This document shows positions 1 to 6,021 of a stretch of 7,518 nt of DNA, in pieces; the stretch's first letter is position 1; the number at the start of each line of letters is the position of its first letter. Origin of the DNA: Candidatus Uhrbacteria bacterium RIFCSPLOWO2_02_FULL_48_12 (lineage in GTDB: Bacteria > Patescibacteriota > Patescibacteriia > GWA2-46-9); the NCBI GenBank assembly GCA_001791425.1, contig MGEP01000018.1, forward strand, positions 171-7,688, read 5' to 3'. The notes under the pieces were generated by a model. That model was not told the DNA's origin, did not search any database, and saw only the letters and a program-made list of their open reading frames with translations. The translations under genes were made by a program, and so were the position numbers.

Positions 1-312
1 AAACTAAATCCGATGGAAGTTTTTGAAACGGCGATCAAGAACGTGTCGCCCGTGGTGGAGGTCAGAAGCCGTCGCGTGGGCGGCGCGAATTATCAGATTC
101 CGGTACCTGTTCGGCCGGAGCGCAGGATGATGCTGGCCTATCGTTGGCTCATTGAGGCCGCGGCCGCGGCCAAGGGCAAGCCAATGAAAGAAAAATTAGC
201 CGCCGAAATAATGTCCGCCGCCAACAATGAAGGATCGGCCATAAAGAAAAAGCAGGATGTTCATAGAATGGCGGAGGCCAATCGGGCCTTTGCGCATTTT
301 GCTCGTTATTAA
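1..312 (+). CDS. rpsG: 30S ribosomal protein S7, C-terminal part (5' end outside window)
   Basis: S7 is a primary-binding small-subunit protein that nucleates assembly of the 30S head and lines the E-site region. The frame is open from base 1 (Lys-Leu-Asn-Pro-Met-Glu-Val-Phe), so the ATG at 13 is internal: family members read NPLEVFExAL here. The diagnostic S7 core is visible: VEVRSRRVGGANYQIPVPVRP, then RRMMLAYRWL, and the C-terminal HRMAEANRAFAHFARY. The protein stops soon after the AFAH motif, so it has a short C-terminal tail. The next gene, fusA, begins 9 bases after the stop, as expected for an rpsL-rpsG-fusA operon. The assignment is secure; only about the last 103 residues are present. 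Confidence 0.96.
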   Translation, partial: KLNPMEVFETAIKNVSPVVEVRSRRVGGANYQIPVPVRPERRMMLAYRWLIEAAAAAKGKPMKEKLAAEIMSAANNEGSAIKKKQDVHRMAEANRAFAHFARY

Positions 313-321
313 AATTTATCC

Positions 322-2400
322 ATGCCCCGAGAATACAGTTTAGAAAAGACAAGAAACATAGGGATCATTGCCCATATAGACGCCGGCAAGACAACCGTTT
401 CGGAACGGATTCTTTTTTATACTGGAAAGAAACATAAAATTGGAGAAGTGCATGAGGGTGAAGCCACCATGGATTGGATGGCGCAGGAGCGTGAGCGCGG
501 CATTACCATCACGGCCGCGGCCACCACTTGTTTTTGGAAAGATCATCGCATCAATCTTATTGATACTCCGGGCCACATTGATTTTACGGCCGAGGTCAAG
601 CGGTCACTGCGCGTACTGGATGGCGCGGTGGTTGTTTTTGACGGTGTGGCTGGCGTGGAACCGCAGTCGGAAACCAACTGGCGATACGCCGACGAATATG
701 GCGTGCCGCGGCTGTGCTTTGTCAATAAGTTAGATCGCACCGGCGCGGACTTTTACAAAGACTTGGCCTCAATTCATGATCGGTTAACAAAGCGAGCCCA
801 TCCTATTCAATTGCCAATTGGCGCGGAAGACACCTTTATCGGCATTATTGATCTTTTTGACAAAAAGGCGCGCGTCTATCTGGATGACCTAGGCACTAAG
901 TTTGAGGATAGAGAAGTGCCGGAAGAATTGAAAAATAAAGTGGAAGAATATCGCCACAAGCTGATTGAAGCCATTGTTGAGAACGACGAGGATTTGATGC
1001 ATCAATATTTGAGCGGCCATGAACCGCCCGCGGCTGACCTGAAGCGCGTGCTTCGTCAAGCCACAATCAGCGGCGCTATTGTGCCGGTTCTTTGCGGCTC
1101 GGCTCTGAAAAATAAAGGCGTGCAATTTATGCTTGACGCGGTCATTGATTATCTGCCAAGCCCGCTAGATGTTCCGCCGCTTGAAGCGATGGATGCCGAC
1201 CATCCTGACAAAGCAATTCTTATTAAGCCGGATGACACTGAACCATTTACCGCTTTGGCTTTCAAGGTTGTTTCCGATCCGTTCGTTGGCAAGCTGGCGT
1301 TCTTTAGAGTTTATTCGGGAACGCTGGCGGCCGGTTCTTATATTTTGAATACCGTCACGGGCAACAAAGAACGCCTCGGCCGCATCGTGCGTTTGCATGC
1401 CAATAACCGTGAAGACGTAGATATGGTTTACGCCGGAGAAATAGCCGCCGCTGTTGGTCTAAAAGATACGTTTACCGGTCATACTATTTGCGACCCCAAT
1501 CGTCCGGTGATTCTTGAATCTATCGTGTTTCCAGAGCCGGTTATTTCTGTCGCCATTGAACCAAAAACCAAAGCCGATCAGGAGAAAATGGGAATTGCTT
1601 TGCAAAAACTGGCTGAGGAAGATCCAACTTTTCGCGTGCGCTCCGACGAAGAAACAGCCCAGACGCTTATTGCCGGAATGGGGGAGCTTCATCTTGATAT
1701 TATCATTGACCGCATGAAGCGTGAGTTCAAGGTTGAGGCGAACGTGGGCAAGCCGCAGGTCGCGTACAAAGAGACAATTAAAAAGACGGCCGAAGCAGAA
1801 GGCAAGTATATTCGCCAATCAGGCGGACGCGGTCAGTATGGGCATTGCTGGCTAAGAGTCAGTCCGCGCGCCGCCGGCACTGGTTTTGAGTTTGAGGACG
1901 AAGTGAAGGGCGGGGTCATACCCAAGGAATACATACCGGCTATTAAGAAGGGCGTGCAGGAAGCGCTGGATCGCGGAGTGATTGCCGGCTATCCGGTCAT
2001 TGATATTGAAGTCGCGGTTTATGATGGTACTTATCACGAAGTTGACTCTTCAGAAGCGGCCTTCAAAATCGCTGGATCAATTGCCCTGCAAGATGCCGTG
2101 AAACGGGCTAATCCTGTCATCTTGGAGCCGGTTATGAAAATTGAAGTTATTACGCCGGAACAGTTTATGGGAGATGTTATTGGCGACTTAAACGCCAAGC
2201 GCGGGCAGATTCAGGAAATGCGTGATCGCGCTGGAGTTAAAGTGATTGACGCGGCAGTGCCTTTGGCTGAAATGTTTGGCTATGCCACAGGTCTTCGCTC
2301 AATGTCGCAAGGCCGCGCGAGCTACAATATGGAATTTTCGCACTATGCGGAAGTTCCCAGAAATGTCGCGGAAACAATTATTGGAGAGAAGACAAAATAA
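322..2400 (+). CDS. fusA: Elongation factor G
   Basis: EF-G is the cytosolic translational GTPase that drives tRNA-mRNA translocation after peptide bond formation and, with RRF, recycles ribosomes. The 692-residue protein is of normal family length. The G-domain motifs are intact: P-loop AHIDAGKTT at 17-25, switch I RGITI at 59-63, DTPGH at 81-85 with the catalytic His85, and NKLD at 135-138. A later GSAL precedes domain II, and GGRGQYGHCW near residue 500 belongs to domain IV, which enters the decoding site. The start ATG at 322 gives the usual short N-terminus before the P-loop. No Shine-Dalgarno sequence is visible in the 9-base gap after rpsG, so translational coupling or leader-independent initiation is likely. 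The gene is followed by an intrinsic terminator, so it closes its operon. Confidence 0.98.
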   Translation: MPREYSLEKTRNIGIIAHIDAGKTTVSERILFYTGKKHKIGEVHEGEATMDWMAQERERGITITAAATTCFWKDHRINLIDTPGHIDFTAEVKRSLRVLDGAVVVFDGVAGVEPQSETNWRYADEYGVPRLCFVNKLDRTGADFYKDLASIHDRLTKRAHPIQLPIGAEDTFIGIIDLFDKKARVYLDDLGTKFEDREVPEELKNKVEEYRHKLIEAIVENDEDLMHQYLSGHEPPAADLKRVLRQATISGAIVPVLCGSALKNKGVQFMLDAVIDYLPSPLDVPPLEAMDADHPDKAILIKPDDTEPFTALAFKVVSDPFVGKLAFFRVYSGTLAAGSYILNTVTGNKERLGRIVRLHANNREDVDMVYAGEIAAAVGLKDTFTGHTICDPNRPVILESIVFPEPVISVAIEPKTKADQEKMGIALQKLAEEDPTFRVRSDEETAQTLIAGMGELHLDIIIDRMKREFKVEANVGKPQVAYKETIKKTAEAEGKYIRQSGGRGQYGHCWLRVSPRAAGTGFEFEDEVKGGVIPKEYIPAIKKGVQEALDRGVIAGYPVIDIEVAVYDGTYHEVDSSEAAFKIAGSIALQDAVKRANPVILEPVMKIEVITPEQFMGDVIGDLNAKRGQIQEMRDRAGVKVIDAAVPLAEMFGYATGLRSMSQGRASYNMEFSHYAEVPRNVAETIIGEKTK

Positions 2401-2436
2401 GATAAAATTTGGTTTGGGTCTGTTTTGTATTGTCAC

Positions 2437-2458
2437 GCCGCACGCGCGGCATTTTTTT
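2437..2458 (+). terminator. Intrinsic terminator after fusA
   Basis: A GC stem gccgc (2437-2441) pairs with gcggc (2446-2450) around the loop acgc, followed by A and seven T residues (2452-2458). It lies 36 bases after the fusA stop. It should end the rpsG-fusA transcript and separate it from the coiled-coil gene, which has its own promoter just downstream. The stem is short (5 bp) but the T-run is strong. Confidence 0.8.
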
Positions 2459-2477
2459 GTAAATCAATTAAAAAAAC

Positions 2478-2506
2478 TTGAAAAATGTTTGGAACTGTGC
2501 TATAAT
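2478..2506 (+). promoter_or_regulatory. Sigma-70-type promoter of the coiled-coil gene
   Basis: The -35 box TTGAAA (2478-2483) and a perfect -10 box TATAAT (2501-2506) are separated by exactly 17 bases. TG at 2498-2499 gives an extended -10 element (TGcTATAAT). Transcription would start near 2513, leaving a 5' leader of about 49 bases. It lies right after the fusA terminator in an AT-rich stretch. Together these make a strong housekeeping promoter prediction. Confidence 0.85.
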
Positions 2507-2527
2507 ATAGTTATAAATCAATAAAAT

Positions 2528-2543
2528 TGGCTAATTTTAGCCA
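2528..2543 (+). other. Small stem-loop in the leader of the coiled-coil gene
   Basis: tggcta (2528-2533) pairs with tagcca (2538-2543) around the loop attt, giving a 6-bp hairpin about 15 bases from the predicted transcript start and 18 bases before the ATG. It is not followed by a T-run, so it is not a terminator. It could stabilise the 5' end of the mRNA or tune initiation of a gene that lacks a Shine-Dalgarno sequence. The role is inferred. Confidence 0.4.
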
Positions 2544-2561
2544 TTTATTAAAACAAACAGT

Positions 2562-3869
2562 ATGAAACAAATCAAAATAAAACAAATAGACCCTAGATTC
2601 CATACCCATGTACTTGGTTTGGCATCCGTGGCCGCGGCTTTTACAATCGTGTCTGCTGGCGCGCCATATCTTTTGGCGCAAACTGATTACACACAGCCAG
2701 TGCCTGATACAATTTTAACCGCGCCTCTGCCAGTTGATCAGCAACCGGTAAATACCCAGCCGCCATCTTCAGGGCTAATTCCCACACCTGCGCCAATTCA
2801 GGAACCCGGTACCGCGATGGTGCCCTGCGTGCCGCCCGGCGGTTCTCTGCCGCCTGATGTTCAACTGCCGCCCGGAACTACAGCTCAACCATGCCCGACT
2901 GGTTCCAGCGGCGGGCAATTCGGCCAAGGCCAGCCGACGGGCAAACAAATGCCGCCCGGAGAACGTCAGCCCATGGGTCAGCCAAATGGGGGGGATGGTC
3001 AGGACGTAGAGCAGTTTCAGGAGTTTATTGATCCTCGCGAAGTTAAGAATGCCCTCAAAGAGATTGCTCGCATGACCACAGAGCTTAATCGTTTTGCCAA
3101 ACAAGCCAAACAATTGCCGGAAGTATTGACCCAGATTCAATCATTGAAGAGTAAGCTTCAGGAATTTAAAAATTCTATTTCCCAAACGGAAAAGCAGAAT
3201 GATGCCGGTGAGTTGCGCTCTGCCATGCAGGAATTCTGGGATGCTCAGCCCTGGGAAGAAGTGAACAAAATACGGGTGATCGTGGAATTGCCCAGAGAAC
3301 TTAAATTGATTGATCGTGAGCTCAAAAAATTAGAGAAATTAGCTGCTAGCAAGACGTTCCCCAAAGTAGGTCTTGATGTTGAGATTCTTAAAGAAAATCT
3401 TCGTCAGTTGCGAGAAGCATACAATGCCGCTCTAGCCGCGCAAAAGGGCGGGGACAGCGAGGAGGTAATGGAGGTCATGGAAGTATTCCATGAAGGCGGT
3501 CATCCCGGCGAGATATCAAGCGTGATATACCGCTTGCGGGACATTCGCCGCTTCACCAAGACCATTAAAGACAAGGAGGTCCAAGAGCAGATCAATGAAA
3601 TTCTTCAGCCGATTATTGATTCGTTCAACAAGGGTGAATTCCGTGACGCCCGCGAACTTATGGACGACACCTTTGATGAGATGACCAAACTCGCCAATTT
3701 GGCTCTGCGCATTCAGCGCCGCCGTGTTGGCAACCGCGATGACATGGTTGATAAATTCCAAGCATTAGAAGAAAAAATAATGGCTAAGCTTGAAAAGTTT
3801 GAAGCAGATGATGAAAAGCGTGAGGTAGAGCAGAAAAAAGTAAATACTACGGAATCGCAATCACCGTAA
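2562..3869 (+). CDS. Predicted exported Pro-rich and coiled-coil protein of unknown function
   Basis: I do not recognise this 435-residue protein. The N-terminus is basic (Lys2, 5, 7, Arg12), followed by a hydrophobic stretch at about 17-39 ending YLLAQ. This looks like a signal peptide with possible cleavage after Ala39, or an uncleaved anchor. Residues 43-147 form a Pro/Gly/Gln-rich, probably disordered linker. It has three PPG units, encoded by three copies of tgccgcccgg at 2830, 2866 and 2950, and the only two cysteines (89 and 111), which could form a disulfide. Residues 148-435 are highly charged and almost entirely helical, with heptad-like stretches such as LPEVLTQIQSLKSKLQEF. A second membrane helix, lipobox or catalytic motif is not visible. 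The start ATG at 2562 has no Shine-Dalgarno sequence but lies downstream of a strong promoter, and a strong terminator follows the stop. It is therefore a single-gene unit between fusA and tuf. A surface or envelope role is inferred only from the architecture. Confidence 0.85.
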   Translation: MKQIKIKQIDPRFHTHVLGLASVAAAFTIVSAGAPYLLAQTDYTQPVPDTILTAPLPVDQQPVNTQPPSSGLIPTPAPIQEPGTAMVPCVPPGGSLPPDVQLPPGTTAQPCPTGSSGGQFGQGQPTGKQMPPGERQPMGQPNGGDGQDVEQFQEFIDPREVKNALKEIARMTTELNRFAKQAKQLPEVLTQIQSLKSKLQEFKNSISQTEKQNDAGELRSAMQEFWDAQPWEEVNKIRVIVELPRELKLIDRELKKLEKLAASKTFPKVGLDVEILKENLRQLREAYNAALAAQKGGDSEEVMEVMEVFHEGGHPGEISSVIYRLRDIRRFTKTIKDKEVQEQINEILQPIIDSFNKGEFRDARELMDDTFDEMTKLANLALRIQRRRVGNRDDMVDKFQALEEKIMAKLEKFEADDEKREVEQKKVNTTESQSP

Positions 3870-3965
3870 GCAGGATTGTCGCTCCCTACTGCGACTCTGG
3901 CGGTGAAGGCGGGTCCGGTTAAAGCTATCACCCCTAGGGTTTGCAAGAATAGTTTAGCATTTGAC
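3870..3965 (+). other. Noncoding 3' region between the coiled-coil gene and its terminator
   Basis: This is the first part of the 429-base gap before tuf. It holds two weak hairpins: gtcgc (3878-3882) with gcgac (3891-3895), and ggtga (3902-3906) with tcacc (3928-3932). A palindrome ccctaggg lies at 3932-3939. I see no promoter and no credible gene. It is probably the 3' untranslated part of the upstream mRNA. Confidence 0.4.
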
Positions 3966-4003
3966 CATAACGCCGCTCTTTTGAGCGGCGTTATGTTGTT
4001 ATT
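3966..4003 (+). terminator. Strong intrinsic terminator after the coiled-coil gene
   Basis: A perfect 13-bp stem runs from 3966-3978 (cataacgccgctc) to 3983-3995 (gagcggcgttatg) around the loop tttt. It is followed by the T-rich but interrupted tail ttgttatt. It lies about 97 bases after the stop codon. The stem is much stronger than the one after fusA, which compensates for the imperfect T-run. It isolates the coiled-coil gene from tuf. Confidence 0.8.
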
Positions 4004-4022
4004 GTGTCGTAATTTACCCAAC

Positions 4023-4146
4023 GCACCAGTCCCGCCACTGCGTGGACGGTGCGGGGTTTCCCGCCTACGCCAAGGCTTCGGCGGACAGGCGCTCCACCCC
4101 AATCTCTGTGGAGGCCATCCGCCTCGGGCGGATAAAGTAGTGGAGC
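4023..4146. repeat. Cluster of GC-rich inverted repeats (palindromic intergenic element)
   Basis: Three adjacent hairpin units fill this stretch. Unit 1 pairs gcacc-a-gtcc (4023-4032, one bulged A) with ggacggtgc (4044-4052). Unit 2 pairs cgcct (4062-4066) with aggcg (4087-4091) and, inside that, cgcc (4068-4071) with ggcg (4080-4083). Unit 3 pairs gctccac (4091-4097) with gtggagc (4140-4146), enclosing a perfect 7-bp hairpin atccgcc-tcg-ggcggat (4117-4133). A second gtggag at 4108-4113 offers alternative pairing for 4092-4097. The central sequence translates as RLRQGFGGQ, a string I remember from spurious hypothetical proteins in Parcubacteria-type genomes, which suggests a dispersed palindromic repeat. 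Only one copy is in this window, so repetition in the genome is inferred. Confidence 0.55.
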
Positions 4147-4157
4147 TTCATCTACCC

Positions 4158-4186
4158 TTGACATTAAAATTAGGCACTGGTATTAT
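4158..4186 (+). promoter_or_regulatory. Promoter of tuf (and probably of the S10 operon)
   Basis: A consensus -35 TTGACA (4158-4163) is followed after 17 bases by TATTAT (4181-4186), preceded by TG at 4178-4179 (extended -10, TGgTATTAT). An overlapping TATAAT at 4184-4189 would need a 20-base spacer and is the less likely -10. Transcription should start near 4193-4194, giving a leader of about 105 bases before tuf. No other promoter is apparent before rpsJ, so this one may also feed the ribosomal protein genes. Confidence 0.85.
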
Positions 4187-4193
4187 AATGACC

Positions 4194-4282
4194 GACGCTA
4201 ACAAGCGTCAGCTATTTATTTTTAATTAAATAATCTCGACGACTGGGTAAAACTCCCTGCCCGAGGCCGGGAGGTCGTACGA
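4194..4282 (+). promoter_or_regulatory. Structured 5' leader of tuf
   Basis: The first bases of the predicted transcript form a hairpin, gacgct (4194-4199) with agcgtc (4204-4209), loop aaca, which could protect the 5' end. A T-rich spacer follows. A second domain is closed by 4236-4243 pairing with 4274-4282 (tcgacgac with gtcgtacga, A4279 bulged). It contains ggg-ccc (4245-4247 with 4255-4257) and cccg-cggg (4260-4263 with 4268-4271), resembling a three-way junction. An alternative inner pairing is ctccc (4253-4257) with gggag (4269-4273). The closing stem ends at the first base of the Shine-Dalgarno sequence, so control of ribosome access is plausible. I could not match it to a known riboswitch class. 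Confidence 0.5.
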
Positions 4283-4287
4283 AGGAG
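4282..4287 (+). promoter_or_regulatory. Shine-Dalgarno sequence of tuf
   Basis: AAGGAG at 4282-4287, extendable to AAGGAGAT (to 4289), lies 9 to 11 bases before the ATG at 4299. It is the only clear Shine-Dalgarno sequence in the window, and it fixes the tuf start. It sits directly against the closing stem of the leader structure. Confidence 0.8.
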
Positions 4288-4298
4288 ATAAGCCATAT

Positions 4299-5486
4299 AT
4301 GGCCGAAAAATTCTCTCGTTCTAAGCCGCATATTAACGTCGGCACCATTGGCCACGTTGACCACGGTAAGACTACGTTAACCGCCGCCATGCTCGCGGTT
4401 TTGAGCGCGGCCGGTAAAGTCGCTCAGAAAAAGAGCGTGGACGATATTGACAACGCGCCCGAGGAAAAAGCGCGCGGCATTACCATTGCCACGGCTCACG
4501 TGGAATATGAGTCCGATGCGCGGCATTACGCGCATGTTGACTGTCCTGGTCACGCTGACTATGTCAAGAATATGATTACCGGCGCGGCCCAGATGGATGC
4601 GGCTATTCTGGTGGTTAGTGCGACAGACGGCCCCATGCCCCAAACCCGCGAGCACATTCTTTTGGCTCGTCAGGTGGGAGTGCCTTCCATTGTTGTTTTC
4701 GTCAACAAAGTTGACATGGTGAGCGACAAGGAGCTCATTGATTTAGTGGAGGAGGAAATTCGCGATCTTCTGACCAAGTATAAATTTCCGGGTGACAAGA
4801 CCCCCATCATTCGCGGTTCGGCTCTAAAGGCCCTGGAAAATCCGACAGGCGAAGAGGCCAAACAAATTCTGGAGCTCGTTAAAACTCTTGATGAGTACGT
4901 GGCTGAACCAATTCGCGAAACTGATAAACCATTCCTCATGCCCATTGAAGATATTTTCTCCATTGAGGGGCGCGGCACAGTGGTCACCGGTCGTATTGAG
5001 CGGGGTATCATTAAGCTTAATGATGAAATTGAAATTATCGGACTCCGCGATACGCAAAAAACAGTTGTCACCGGCATTGAAATGTTCAACAAACAGCTTG
5101 ACGAGGGACGCGCCGGCGACAATGCCGGAATTTTGCTTCGCGGCGTCAAGAAAGAGGAAGTGGAACGCGGGCAGGTATTGGCTAAACCCGGCACGGTGAC
5201 GCCGCACACTGAATTTGAGGCCGAGATGTATACCCTAACCAAAGATGAAGGCGGTCGCCACAAACCGTTTTTTGCCGGTTATAAGCCGCAGTTTTACATT
5301 CGCACCACTGACGTAACAGGAGAGGTTCAATTGCCGGCTGGCACAGAAATGGTGATGCCCGGCGACACTACTAATTTGACAGTTAAACTCATTTCTCCGG
5401 TAGCGCTTGAAGAAAAACAGCGCTTTGCTATACGTGAGGGTGGGCATACTGTCGGCGCGGGTGTCGTGACGAAGATTCTCAAATAA
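4299..5486 (+). CDS. tuf: Elongation factor Tu
   Basis: EF-Tu is the cytosolic GTPase that carries aminoacyl-tRNA to the ribosomal A site. Its 395 residues match the family length. GTPase motifs are complete: GHVDHGKTT at 18-26, RGITI at 59-63, DCPGH at 81-85 with catalytic His85, NKVD at 136-139 and GSAL at 173-176. Domain II shows the GRGTVVTGRIERG signature, and domain III ends RFAIREGGHTVGAGVVTKILK. The usual Arg of the GGRTVGAG stretch is His here. The start is fixed by the Shine-Dalgarno sequence and by the family N-terminus. The gene has its own promoter and a long structured leader, as expected for a very highly expressed protein. rpsJ begins 41 bases after the stop. Confidence 0.98.
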   Translation: MAEKFSRSKPHINVGTIGHVDHGKTTLTAAMLAVLSAAGKVAQKKSVDDIDNAPEEKARGITIATAHVEYESDARHYAHVDCPGHADYVKNMITGAAQMDAAILVVSATDGPMPQTREHILLARQVGVPSIVVFVNKVDMVSDKELIDLVEEEIRDLLTKYKFPGDKTPIIRGSALKALENPTGEEAKQILELVKTLDEYVAEPIRETDKPFLMPIEDIFSIEGRGTVVTGRIERGIIKLNDEIEIIGLRDTQKTVVTGIEMFNKQLDEGRAGDNAGILLRGVKKEEVERGQVLAKPGTVTPHTEFEAEMYTLTKDEGGRHKPFFAGYKPQFYIRTTDVTGEVQLPAGTEMVMPGDTTNLTVKLISPVALEEKQRFAIREGGHTVGAGVVTKILK

Positions 5487-5490
5487 AATC

Positions 5491-5520
5491 CGGCGCTAGC
5501 CGTTTGTTCTTTTCATTTTT
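5491..5520 (+). terminator. Weak terminator-like hairpin between tuf and rpsJ
   Basis: cggc (5491-5494) pairs with gccg (5499-5502) around the loop gcta, followed by the pyrimidine-rich tract tttgttcttttcattttt. The stem has only 4 bp and the T-run is interrupted, so this is at most a partial terminator. It may lower S10-operon transcription relative to tuf. No promoter is visible in the 41-base gap, so some read-through must occur if rpsJ has no promoter inside tuf. Confidence 0.35.
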
Positions 5521-5527
5521 TCTCGTC

Positions 5528-5866
5528 ATGGCAAAACCAACAGATCAGCCGTCCGACGAACACCGTCAGCGCATCCGGATTAAAATCAAGGCCTATGATC
5601 ATAAGATTATTGATCAGTCGGCGCGGACGATTATAGATACGGCCAAACGCTCCGGCGCGGATATCATCGGCCCCATTCCTCTGCCGACCGAGAAAAATAA
5701 GTTCACTGTTATCCGCTCACCGTTCGTGCACAAAGATTCTCGGGAGCAGTTTGAGATGAGAATTCACAAACGTCTAATTGATATAGTGGAACCAACACCA
5801 AAAACCATTGACGCCCTGATGGGTCTTAATTTGCCAGCCGGCGTTGATGTAGAAATAAAAATGTAA
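5528..5866 (+). CDS. rpsJ: 30S ribosomal protein S10
   Basis: S10 is a 30S head protein and, with NusB, part of transcription antitermination complexes (NusE). From the ATG at 5528 the protein has 112 residues, slightly longer than the E. coli protein (103) because of a short hydrophilic N-terminal extension. Core motifs are clear: RIRIKIKAYDHKIIDQSA, GPIPLPT at 48-54, then FTVIRSPFVHKDSREQFEMR and a C-terminus ending AGVDVEIKM. An in-frame TTG at 5504 would add eight mainly hydrophobic residues and lie in the T-rich tract after tuf, so the ATG is preferred. There is no Shine-Dalgarno sequence. This gene opens the S10 operon; an unusually long structured gap follows it. Confidence 0.96.
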   Translation: MAKPTDQPSDEHRQRIRIKIKAYDHKIIDQSARTIIDTAKRSGADIIGPIPLPTEKNKFTVIRSPFVHKDSREQFEMRIHKRLIDIVEPTPKTIDALMGLNLPAGVDVEIKM

Positions 5867-5876
5867 AGATTAAAAT

Positions 5877-6019
5877 TTTTGGTTACCGCTTGGTAACATT
5901 ATTCGGAGCAACCCTCTGCCCATGGCGGGGGAAGTACCCCGAGCCGTAAAGTTTCCTAGTTCACGAGGAAGCCGGGCTCTGGGCCCGGCTTTCCGAGTAT
6001 TTAAGAAATATAGCCAAAA
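5877..6019 (+). promoter_or_regulatory. Structured RNA element between rpsJ and rplC
   Basis: The 155-base gap is packed with helices. An upstream hairpin pairs gttacc (5882-5887) with ggtaac (5892-5897). A closing helix pairs tattcgga (5900-5907) with tccgagta (5992-5999), with one G-U. Inside it, cgggg (5926-5930) pairs with ccccg (5937-5941), extended by gg (5924-5925) with cc (5944-5945). aagccgggc (5969-5977) pairs with gcccggctt (5983-5991) and abuts the closing helix. ttcct (5953-5957) with aggaa (5966-5970) competes with that last stem. ttttggtta (5877-5885) can also pair with tagccaaaa (6011-6019), directly before the rplC ATG, in competition with the first hairpin. This suggests a cis-acting regulator of rplC-rplD, perhaps a ribosomal-protein binding leader. 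I recognise no known class. Confidence 0.55.
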
Positions 6020-6021
6020 TC

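Noticed and set aside
2246..2524. 92-codon + strand frame across the fusA end
   Set aside because: It is out of frame with fusA and reads through the terminator and promoter downstream of it.
3713..4102. 129-codon minus-strand frame
   Set aside because: It overlaps the end of the coiled-coil gene, its terminator and the repeat cluster, with no promoter or recognisable protein features.
4184..4189. TATAAT as the -10 box of tuf
   Set aside because: It would need a 20-base spacer from TTGACA. TATTAT at 4181-4186 has the optimal 17-base spacer and a TG extension.
3876..4229. 117-codon + strand frame (TTG start) in the gap before tuf
   Set aside because: It runs through the 13-bp terminator, the palindromic repeats, the tuf promoter and the leader hairpin, and contains the RLRQGFGGQ repeat translation. 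It is not a believable gene.
4236..4289. Possible known riboswitch (ZTP, glutamine, c-di-GMP types considered) in the tuf leader
   Set aside because: Isolated short similarities exist, but none of the conserved core motifs of these classes is present in the right order.
4670..5263. 197-codon minus-strand frame opposite tuf
   Set aside because: It is antisense to a complete EF-Tu. Its Ser/Arg-rich composition is typical of the reverse strand of a conserved coding region.
5504..5527. TTG start extending S10 by eight residues
   Set aside because: The added residues are mainly hydrophobic and encoded by the T-rich tract after the hairpin. The ATG at 5528 fits the S10 family better.
5965..5995. 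Resemblance of cgaggaagccgggctc to the conserved RNase P RNA sequence gaggaaagtccgggctc
   Set aside because: The segment is part of a simple self-complementary stem, and the gap is far too short for RNase P RNA. The similarity is treated as chance.
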